A stretch of 6,601 nucleotides of DNA from an uncultured Eubacterium sp. Lineage in GTDB: Bacteria > Bacillota > Clostridia > Peptostreptococcales > Anaerovoracaceae. Both the position numbers and the translations under genes were made by a program. The DNA lies in assembly GCA_947367725.1 (NCBI GenBank), contig CANBFZ010000109.1, positions 1 through 6,601 of the forward strand, in the 5' to 3' direction. Under the pieces are notes generated by a model. That model was given only the letters and a program-made list of their open reading frames with translations. It did not search any database and was not told the DNA's origin. This document shows, in pieces, positions 1-4,203 of this stretch (positions are counted from its first letter, which is position 1; each line of letters starts with the position of its first letter).

Positions 1-86
1 TGGGTTAGAATTGCACAGGTAGCAACCATAAAAAACAGAATGACGTTGGTATGCGGAATTTGGAATTTTCGTTTGTTGGTTTTCAT
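1..86 (-). CDS. YfcC-family membrane carrier, N-terminal fragment (continues beyond window)
   Basis: Only the first 28 codons are in the window; the gene runs leftwards off the edge. The start at 86 has a good ribosome binding site (AAGGAG, 7 nt upstream on the minus strand). The N-terminus is a short basic segment (KTNKRK), then FQIPHTNVILFF and the start of a hydrophobic helix ending in AILT. A basic tail followed by (F/V)PHTxVILFF and a helix with AILT is the typical opening of YfcC-family carriers (DcuC/ArsB-like fold, putative C4-dicarboxylate or basic amino acid antiporters of the inner membrane). It lies 42 nt after the stop of the GGT-fold hydrolase on the same strand with no terminator visible between, so the two are probably cotranscribed and the carrier may move that enzyme's substrate or product. 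The family call rests on few residues; substrate unknown. Confidence 0.7.
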   Translation of the reverse strand, partial: MKTNKRKFQIPHTNVILFFMVATCAILT

Positions 87-128
87 AAGGAAACTCCTTT
101 CTGTAAAGGGAAGAAGGGGGAAGGTTTG

Positions 129-1745
129 TTACCATGCAGCAATGGTACCGTCGCAGCGGCATTCTGTACCGCCTGCGTAAACACCGTTTTCCATGCGCCA
201 GATGATGCCGCCGCGTCCCATCCCGATGTTATGATTTACAATTTCAACATGGTGTCCGCGGGCAGACAGGTTCTGGGCAATGAAATGGGGAACTTCACGC
301 TCCAGCTGTATCTTTTTTTCACCGACCCACTGAAACCGAGGCGCATCCAGACAGGTCTGTGGGTTCATGTGAAAATCTACGGTGTTTACCACGACTTGCA
401 GGTGTCCCTGCGGCTGCATAAACCCGCCCATGACGCCAAAGGGACCGACTGCTTTTCCATCTTTCATGAGAAAGCCGGGAATGATGGTGTGATAGGCTTT
501 TTTGCCGCCAGCCAGGAAGTTGTCACTGGCAGGATCTAGAGAGAAGTTGGCAGCACGATCCTGCAGGGTGATGCCGGTGCCCGGCACAACAATGCCCGAA
601 CCAAATCTGGCGTAGTTGCTTTGAATGAAAGACACCATATTTCCGTCTTTGTCAGCGGTACAAAAATATACCGTGCCGCCGCAGTGGGGGTCTCCGGCTT
701 CTGGCATGAGGGCTTTTTCTCCGATGAGGGAGCGCCGCTGCGCTGCGTAATTTGGGGAAAGCAGTTCTGAAACCTTTGTTTGCATCGTCTTTGGATCGGC
801 GACATATTTTTTTGCATCTATAAAAGCAAGTTTCATAGCTTCAATCATGTTGTGATAGTTTGCAGCAGTTTCCCGGTGGGTATCAAGGGGCAGTGCCTGT
901 AAAATGTTCAGCGCCATCAGCGCGGTGATGCCGTGTCCGTTTGGCGGGATTTCGCAGACGGTATATCCCTTGTAATCGCAGCAAATCGGTTCCACCCATT
1001 CAGCCTGGTAATTGGCGAAATCTTCTTCTGTAAACAATCCGCCTGTTTTTCTTGCGAAGGCGACGATTTGTTCCATAATCTCACCGGTGTAATAACTTTT
1101 GCAGTCAGAAGCTGCCAGTTTGCACAATGTCTTGGCAAAGTCCGGGTTTTTGAAGAGTTCGCCGGTCTGATAAGGGGCGCCGTCTTTGGTGAAGTAGTCA
1201 AACCACGGCTGAAAGACTGCCGGATTTTCTTTGCAGAAAGGCGAGAAACGTTCTGCTTCTTCCGCCCATTGATATGCAACCGTTTCCGCAATGGGAAAGC
1301 CTTCTTCTGCGTAGGTGATCGCTGGCGCCATCAGTGTTTCCATGGACATGGTACCAAAGCGGTTTCGCATTTTTTCCCAGGCAGAAGGCGCGCCAGGCAC
1401 CATGACAGAATACCAGCCTTCTTCTGGCATCTGTGTATAGCCTGCCGCTTTGACGGCATCTGGTGTCAGTGCCTTTGGTGCGATACCGCTGCCGTTGAGG
1501 CCGTAAAGTTTGCCGTCAAACCAAATCAGGGCGAAGCAGTCAGAGCCCAGACCGTTTCCGGTCGGTTCCAAAAGAGGCAGGGCAGCTGCCATAGCCACCG
1601 CAGCATCTACGGCATTTCCACCCTGTTTCATCATGTCAATGCCGATTTGTGAAGCCAGCGGCATCGAACTGTGTACCATGCCGTTTTTGGCATAGACCAC
1701 TTGTCTCTTGGACGGATAATGATAATTGTTGTTGATGAAATCCAT
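129..1745 (-). CDS. gamma-glutamyltransferase-fold hydrolase (YwrD/acylase-like), cytoplasmic
   Basis: A 538-residue Ntn-hydrolase of the GGT family. These enzymes cleave themselves before a Thr that becomes the nucleophile of the small subunit. Here that is T358 in GDPHCGGTVYF, followed by ADKDGNMVS and FGSGIVVPGTG (residues 381-391), then the GG pair at 440-441; NAVDAAVA (44-51) is the usual large-subunit motif. The start at 1745 is chosen for its AAGGAGGTG ribosome site; a longer frame to 1808 would run through the promoter and operator. There is no signal peptide, so unlike periplasmic or secreted GGT it should act in the cytoplasm. By hand alignment to E. coli GGT, the residues that bind the gamma-glutamyl group are changed: Arg114 to S86, Asp433 to N400, Ser462-Ser463 to H419-T420. 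HTIIPGF and MGGFMQPQGH are typical of the YwrD/acylase-like branch. The fold is sure; true gamma-glutamyl transfer is doubtful, and an amidase or acylase role is more likely. First gene of an operon with the carrier downstream. Confidence 0.92.
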   Translation of the reverse strand: MDFINNNYHYPSKRQVVYAKNGMVHSSMPLASQIGIDMMKQGGNAVDAAVAMAAALPLLEPTGNGLGSDCFALIWFDGKLYGLNGSGIAPKALTPDAVKAAGYTQMPEEGWYSVMVPGAPSAWEKMRNRFGTMSMETLMAPAITYAEEGFPIAETVAYQWAEEAERFSPFCKENPAVFQPWFDYFTKDGAPYQTGELFKNPDFAKTLCKLAASDCKSYYTGEIMEQIVAFARKTGGLFTEEDFANYQAEWVEPICCDYKGYTVCEIPPNGHGITALMALNILQALPLDTHRETAANYHNMIEAMKLAFIDAKKYVADPKTMQTKVSELLSPNYAAQRRSLIGEKALMPEAGDPHCGGTVYFCTADKDGNMVSFIQSNYARFGSGIVVPGTGITLQDRAANFSLDPASDNFLAGGKKAYHTIIPGFLMKDGKAVGPFGVMGGFMQPQGHLQVVVNTVDFHMNPQTCLDAPRFQWVGEKKIQLEREVPHFIAQNLSARGHHVEIVNHNIGMGRGGIIWRMENGVYAGGTECRCDGTIAAW

Positions 1746-1766
1746 CGGTTCACCTCCTTGTGAAAT

Positions 1767-1779
1767 TGAAACCAGTATA
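1767..1779 (-). promoter_or_regulatory. predicted promoter of the hydrolase-carrier operon (-10 TATACT)
   Basis: On the minus strand TATACT lies at 1779-1774, which would put the start of transcription near 1767 and leave a leader of about 21 nt before the ATG. No acceptable -35 hexamer is present at the right distance. That place is taken by the palindrome at 1801-1816, whose centre falls at -41.5. This is the layout of activator-dependent class II promoters. Inferred from sequence only. Confidence 0.55.
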
Positions 1780-1800
1780 ATCATAATTTTCAGATTTGGC

Positions 1801-1816
1801 TGTAACAAATGTTACA
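1801..1816. promoter_or_regulatory. Crp/Fnr-type operator, perfect palindrome TGTAACA-AA-TGTTACA
   Basis: Two perfect 7-bp inverted arms around AA, in the gap between the divergent hydrolase and Crp-like genes. Written as TGTAA-N6-TTACA it has exactly the spacing of the E. coli Crp site (TGTGA-N6-TCACA), with A for G at the fourth base of the half-site. It also fits a PrfA-box-like core and the NtcA pattern GTA-N8-TAC, both from Crp-superfamily proteins. Its centre is about -41.5 for the leftward promoter and about -46.5 for the rightward one. The adjacent Crp-like regulator is the obvious ligand. Confidence 0.75.
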
Positions 1817-1839
1817 CGCAGCAAAAGTTTTTTGTGGTA

Positions 1840-1855
1840 TGATATAATAAAGTAG
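1840..1855 (+). promoter_or_regulatory. predicted promoter of the Crp-like regulator (extended -10 TGaTATAAT)
   Basis: TG-A-TATAAT at 1840-1848 is a perfect extended -10; transcription would start near 1855. There is no good -35 about 17 bp upstream. The operator at 1801-1816 lies just upstream, so autoregulation by the gene product is likely, in an unknown direction. Confidence 0.6.
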
Positions 1856-1881
1856 GTATGCTAACTTGTAAGGAGATGGAC

Positions 1882-2583
1882 ATGATAGAGATAAAACAGT
1901 ATGAAAAAATGGCGCCGGTGCTGCTTTATGATGTATCTTTATGGGGAGAATCTGTGACAGACTATCCTGTACAGCAATTTAAAGCGGGCATGCAGATTCG
2001 GATGCAAGGCGTTGATGAGGGCGATATGCTGATTGTCAAAGATGGATTTGCACGAATTACTGTGGTACTGGCGGATGGAACGGAGACGATTTCTCATATT
2101 GGCGGGAAAGGGTGTGCGTTTGGATATATCAGCGCAATGGGCGGCAATCCTTATATGACGTCCATTTTCGCTTATACGGATTGTAGCTGTTATGTGATTT
2201 CTGGTGGGCGTGTACGAGCCATAGCAGAAACAGATGCTTCTTTTGTAAAAAATGCGCTGCGAATTTCTGATATGCAAGGGGATCTTTATTTTAACAGGAT
2301 TACATTGCTTGCCATTTCTCAGTCACAGCACCGGCTGCTCACACTGCTTCTTGGATTTGCGGCGGTCTGTGGGAGTCGGAAAGGGGAAGATACTGTCGTC
2401 ATCGAACTGGATTTGACCCATCAGATTCTTAGTGAAATACTCCATTTAAACAGGGTGACGGTTTCCAGAATGATGAGCAATCTTGCCAGTGTGGGCGCCG
2501 TAGAGAAAAGGGGACGTTACTATGTGCTGAAGCTTTCCACCGTTGAGGTTTTGCTGGATGGAGGGGCAAACTTTGCGGAATGA
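1882..2583 (+). CDS. Crp/Fnr-family transcriptional regulator
   Basis: A 233-residue regulator with the standard two-part layout: a cyclic-nucleotide-binding-like beta-roll (about 28-115, with GDMLIVKDGFARI near 47-60), a long dimerisation helix (about 118-150) and a winged helix-turn-helix (about 178-216). The HTH aligns without gaps to E. coli Crp from LTHQ to EKRG, with recognition helix NRVTVSRMMSNL at 190-201. Crp Arg180 and Arg185 are kept (R191, R196), while Glu181 is V192. The N-terminal half lacks the Crp phosphate-binding Arg-Ser signature and an Fnr-like Cys cluster (C78, C101, C103 and C163 are differently spaced), so the effector is unknown. The start at 1882 is set by AAGGAG at 1870-1875 with 6 nt spacing; in-frame ATGs at 1858 and 1876 lie upstream of or against that site. 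Divergent from the hydrolase-carrier operon, with the shared palindrome between, so it probably controls that operon and itself. Confidence 0.93.
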   Translation: MIEIKQYEKMAPVLLYDVSLWGESVTDYPVQQFKAGMQIRMQGVDEGDMLIVKDGFARITVVLADGTETISHIGGKGCAFGYISAMGGNPYMTSIFAYTDCSCYVISGGRVRAIAETDASFVKNALRISDMQGDLYFNRITLLAISQSQHRLLTLLLGFAAVCGSRKGEDTVVIELDLTHQILSEILHLNRVTVSRMMSNLASVGAVEKRGRYYVLKLSTVEVLLDGGANFAE

Positions 2584-2597
2584 ATGGTATTTACAAT

Positions 2598-2627
2598 AAA
2601 AGGAAAAAATAAAAAAATTTTCCTTTT
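2598..2627 (+). terminator. AT-rich hairpin after the regulator gene, possible weak terminator
   Basis: AAAAGGAAAA (2598-2607) and TTTTCCTTTT (2618-2627) form perfect 10-bp arms around an A-rich loop, 15 nt after the regulator's stop. The stem has only two G-C pairs and no long U tract follows, so termination would be weak. It also overlaps the -35 region of the next promoter. Alternatively it is only AT-rich spacer. Confidence 0.3.
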
Positions 2628-2638
2628 AAAATATAGTG

Positions 2639-2654
2639 TGATATAATACAGATG
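2639..2654 (+). promoter_or_regulatory. predicted promoter of the small toxin gene (extended -10 TGaTATAAT)
   Basis: TG-A-TATAAT at 2639-2647 is a perfect extended -10, with only a poor -35 (TTTTCC near 2618). Transcription would begin near 2654, giving a leader of about 40 nt and an mRNA of about 195 nt ending at the terminator at 2816-2850. Confidence 0.65.
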
Positions 2655-2778
2655 TTGTCATACCCAATCCGGCAACGGAAGGGAGGGACACATTTGTTAA
2701 CTACTTTTGTTCTTTCTGTAATGGCAAGTATAATCGCCTACTATATTTGCAAATGGTTAGACAGAAAAGATGACAACA
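2653..2778 (+). other. long-range pairing between the 5' and 3' parts of the toxin mRNA
   Basis: TGTTGTCAT (2653-2661), at the predicted 5' end of the transcript, is a perfect 9-nt complement of ATGACAACA (2770-2778) at the end of the toxin reading frame. Such 5'-3' pairing is known in type I toxin mRNAs (hok, aapA), where it holds the full transcript in an untranslated form. A second, mutually exclusive pairing, CGGCAA (2670-2675) with TTGCCG (2797-2802), next to the Shine-Dalgarno, could give an alternative fold. The complementarity is seen; folding in the cell is inferred. Confidence 0.45.
2688..2708 (+). repeat. direct repeat copy 1, over the toxin translation start
   Basis: ACACATTT (2688-2695), then G, then TTAACTACTTTT (2697-2708). 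It spans the end of the ribosome binding region, the TTG start codon (2694) and the first codons of the small peptide. The same two blocks recur at 2853-2876. This matches the DRa/DRb repeats of the pAD1 par locus. Confidence 0.8.
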
Positions 2779-2783
2779 ACTAG
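2694..2783 (+). CDS. 29-residue Fst/Ldr-like type I toxin peptide
   Basis: A tiny frame with a TTG start preceded by a strong AGGGAGGG ribosome site (2680-2687) at 6 nt. The product has a short polar start (LTT, residues 2-4), one hydrophobic membrane-spanning stretch (about 5-19) and a charged tail KWLDRKDDNN (20-29). A single helix followed by W-L-D-x-(R/K) and a charged end is the hallmark of the Fst/Ldr superfamily of type I toxins, which insert in the inner membrane and depolarise it or upset cell-wall and nucleoid processes. The usual Pro of Fst (IAP) is absent; MASIIAYYI stands there instead, similar to small peptides I recall from clostridial genomes. Surroundings support the call: own promoter, shared terminator, counter-directed promoter and repeats. 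Translation is probably blocked by the antisense RNA encoded at 2812-2881. Toxicity itself is inferred. Confidence 0.75.
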   Translation: MLTTFVLSVMASIIAYYICKWLDRKDDNN

Positions 2784-2815
2784 CCTCGTGCGTCTCTTGC
2801 CGAAAAAAGAGAAAA

Positions 2816-2850
2816 AAAACCCGGCAGCTGCAACTGCCGGGTTTTCTTTT
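2816..2850. terminator. strong bidirectional terminator shared by toxin mRNA and antisense RNA
   Basis: AAAACCCGGCAG (2816-2827) and CTGCCGGGTTTT (2834-2845) are perfect arms around CTGCAA. On the plus strand the GC core is followed by TTTTCTTTT; on the minus strand by eight T, then CTCTTTTTT. It can stop transcripts from both sides. Confidence 0.92.
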
Positions 2851-2852
2851 GT

Positions 2853-2876
2853 ACACATTTCGCATTAACTACTTTT
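2853..2876 (+). repeat. direct repeat copy 2, in the 5' region of the antisense RNA
   Basis: ACACATTT (2853-2860), then CGCA, then TTAACTACTTTT (2865-2876): the two blocks of copy 1 (2688-2708), with a 4-nt instead of a 1-nt spacer. Because the antisense RNA is read from the other strand, this copy makes that RNA complementary in trans to the toxin's translation start, 20 nt in two blocks. Confidence 0.8.
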
Positions 2877-2880
2877 TGCC

Positions 2881-2917
2881 TACTGGCATTATACATCATA
2901 TCCGACACAAATGTCAA
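2881..2917 (-). promoter_or_regulatory. consensus promoter of the antisense RNA
   Basis: On the minus strand TTGACA (2917-2912) and TATAAT (2893-2888) are both perfect consensus hexamers with an 18-bp spacer; start predicted near 2881. No coding frame follows before the terminator, so the promoter must serve a small RNA. It is stronger by sequence than the toxin promoter, as expected for an excess of antitoxin. Confidence 0.85.
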
Positions 2918-2967
2918 CTATACATCGCGTTTTATTGAAATATCAAGAAAGTCTACCACTGAGCGGA

Positions 2968-3003
2968 TTGATTTATTACGGGAGCGGAAGTATAATAGAA
3001 GCA
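2968..3003 (+). promoter_or_regulatory. promoter of the 182-residue hypothetical gene
   Basis: TTGATT (2968-2973), 17-bp spacer, TATAAT (2991-2996); start near 3003 and a leader of about 36 nt. Confidence 0.7.
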
Positions 3004-3038
3004 CAAGTACTAATCAAAGTAAAAATATGGAGATAAAG

Positions 3039-3587
3039 ATGAAACGAATCATATGGCAGATTTGGAAATGGTTGCGGGGAGAAAATACAGGAAGACCTGC
3101 AGTTTATATCGGGGAAAAAGACGATAGTATTGAGGGGGAAAAACAAATTGCACGGCTGTTGGCAGAATATAAGCCGCAGATTACACCGCACGAATATGAT
3201 TTTTCACTTTATGAAAACTATTTAAAAGAGTATTTTGATATAGAGGAATTTGATGCGGAAAAAATGAAGAAAAATCAAATTCATCTTGAAATCTTTGAAT
3301 ACAACTATAGAAATGGTAGCTATTTTATTGAAGGAAAGTTTGAGCCTATTTGCCTGCGGATTGTAAAGAAACCAGAGAGTCAATGGTCGTACGATGAACC
3401 GGATTGGAATCATGGAATTACAGTGTATATCGAAAAAAACTCAGGCTTTGTGGAGACAACCAGTACTGAACTTTCTGTGGCATTAGGTTTGGTTCGCGGC
3501 GTCAGTGAAGAGGAATACAGAACTAACTCCGTGAAGCTGTTGCACCTGATTCGTCTCATGCGGTGGAACGAAATCATTGCAGAATAA
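3039..3587 (+). CDS. hypothetical protein, 182 residues
   Basis: I do not recognise the family. The start at 3039 is preferred over an in-frame ATG at 3027, because GGAG at 3029-3032 then sits 6 nt upstream. The protein opens with an amphipathic, Trp-rich basic stretch (KRIIWQIWKWLRG, 2-14) that could touch a membrane. It continues as a charged soluble domain rich in Glu, Lys and aromatic residues, with beta-like stretches near 80-112 and 128-140 and a helical end (about 145-182). There is no signal peptide, full membrane helix, Cys cluster or nucleotide-binding motif. It has its own promoter. It follows the toxin-antitoxin locus but is separated from it by the convergent antisense promoter, so it is not part of that unit. 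The single-gene layout and composition would also fit an immunity-like or accessory protein, but nothing shows that. Confidence 0.75.
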   Translation: MKRIIWQIWKWLRGENTGRPAVYIGEKDDSIEGEKQIARLLAEYKPQITPHEYDFSLYENYLKEYFDIEEFDAEKMKKNQIHLEIFEYNYRNGSYFIEGKFEPICLRIVKKPESQWSYDEPDWNHGITVYIEKNSGFVETTSTELSVALGLVRGVSEEEYRTNSVKLLHLIRLMRWNEIIAE

Positions 3588-3600
3588 AGGTGATATCGCA

Positions 3601-3636
3601 TTGACCGACCGGCTTTTTTGCTGTAAACTGTTATGC
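3601..3636 (+). promoter_or_regulatory. predicted promoter of the pncA-nadE operon
   Basis: TTGACC (3601-3606), 17-bp spacer, TAAACT (3624-3629) preceded directly by TG. Start near 3636. Lies 14 nt after the stop of the preceding gene; no convincing terminator stands between, so read-through from upstream is also possible. Confidence 0.5.
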
Positions 3637-3662
3637 AGAAAGAAAAAGGAGACAGATCAATC

Positions 3663-4199
3663 ATGGAAAAAAATAAAATTTTGCTGGTCATCGATATGCA
3701 GAAGGATTTCGTAACAGGAGCTTTGGCAAATAAGGAGGCCCAGCAGATTATCGGTAATATACAGGAAAAAATTGACAGTTATTTGGCAGCGGGAATGCCA
3801 GTCTTTTTTACCAGGGATACCCATGGGGAAAATTACATGGAAACCCAAGAGGGTAGAATGCTGCCGGTGCCGCACTGTATCAAAGGCAGCGACGGCTGGG
3901 CTGTCATTGATGCATTGGCAAATTACGCCACGGAAGAAAATACGCTGGATAAACCTTCTTTTGGGTGTATGGATTTGCCGGCATGGCTTTGCGGAAAATT
4001 AGGCGGGCAAACCCCTGGCGCCATTGAACTTTGCGGTGTTTGTACGGATATCTGTGTGATCTCCAATGCCATGATCTTGAAAGCGGCATTTCCAGAAATA
4101 GAAATCAGCGTGGAAGGCGCAAGCTGCGCGGGTGTGACGCCAGAAAGTCACCATAACGCGCTGGAAGCGATGAAAATGTGTCAGGTTTTAGTGAGGTAG
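3663..4199 (+). CDS. pncA: nicotinamidase / isochorismatase-family hydrolase
   Basis: A 178-residue cytoplasmic cysteine hydrolase that would convert nicotinamide to nicotinate plus ammonia, the first step of NAD salvage. The triad is visible: D11 in VIDMQKDF, K97 in DKPSFG and nucleophile C131 in GVCTDICV. Likely metal ligands are D52 and H54 (TRDTHGENY) and H71 (LPVPHC); this D-x-H...H set is typical of nicotinamidases rather than isochorismatases. Length fits the short bacterial form. The start at 3663 gives the usual N-terminus directly before ILLVIDMQ; the ribosome site AGGAG (3647-3651) is a rather long 11 nt away. An in-frame ATG at 3633 would lie upstream of that site and is rejected. 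Only 4 nt separate its stop from nadE, which strongly supports the salvage role. The family is sure; substrate inferred from metal ligands and neighbour. Confidence 0.9.
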   Translation: MEKNKILLVIDMQKDFVTGALANKEAQQIIGNIQEKIDSYLAAGMPVFFTRDTHGENYMETQEGRMLPVPHCIKGSDGWAVIDALANYATEENTLDKPSFGCMDLPAWLCGKLGGQTPGAIELCGVCTDICVISNAMILKAAFPEIEISVEGASCAGVTPESHHNALEAMKMCQVLVR

Positions 4200-4203
4200 A
4201 ACG

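Larger units (their letters stand above)
2812..2881 (-). ncRNA. predicted antisense antitoxin RNA of the Fst/par-like system
   Basis: From the consensus promoter at 2888-2917, a minus-strand RNA of about 70 nt would start near 2881 and end in the hairpin at 2816-2845, followed on this strand by eight U. Just after its 5' end it reads through direct repeat copy 2. It therefore carries AAAAGTAGTTAA and AAATGTGT, which are complementary to TTAACTACTTTT and ACACATTT around the toxin start codon. It also overlaps the toxin mRNA at the shared terminator. This is the arrangement of RNA II and RNA I in the pAD1 par locus: pairing at the repeats would hide the ribosome site. No frame of note on this strand. 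Boundaries are predictions. Confidence 0.72.

Noticed and set aside
51..539. 162-codon plus-strand frame antisense to the hydrolase gene
   Set aside because: It lies over the 3' end of a clearly conserved GGT-fold gene on the other strand, has no family signature, and covers the start of the YfcC-type gene. It is a shadow frame.
933..1652. 239-codon plus-strand frame inside the hydrolase gene
   Set aside because: No ribosome site, no recognisable domain, Cys/Phe/Arg-rich composition typical of an antisense shadow; the opposite strand carries a sure gene with catalytic motifs.
1746..1808. N-terminal extension of the hydrolase to 1808
   Set aside because: The extra residues run through the leader, the -10 and into the operator; the ATG at 1745 has a near-perfect AAGGAGGTG site.
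1858..1881. Upstream starts for the Crp-like regulator (1858 and 1876)
   Set aside because: The 1858 ATG has no ribosome site and is only a few bases from the predicted transcription start; 1876 touches the AAGGAG directly. The ATG at 1882 has ideal spacing.
2721..2783. Internal ATG at 2721 as the start of the small toxin
   Set aside because: It would leave a 20-residue peptide lacking half the membrane helix and has no ribosome site; the TTG at 2694 has AGGGAGGG at 6 nt and is the point covered by the antisense repeat.
2688..2876. The two repeat copies as a CRISPR array or attachment sites
   Set aside because: Only two copies, split into blocks with different spacers, no integrase or cas gene nearby; their place at the toxin start and antisense 5' end explains them.
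3604..3617. CCG-AC-CGG followed by a T run as a terminator before pncA
   Set aside because: Only a 3-bp stem with a 2-nt loop, not stable. The same bases fit better as the -35 and spacer of the pncA-nadE promoter.
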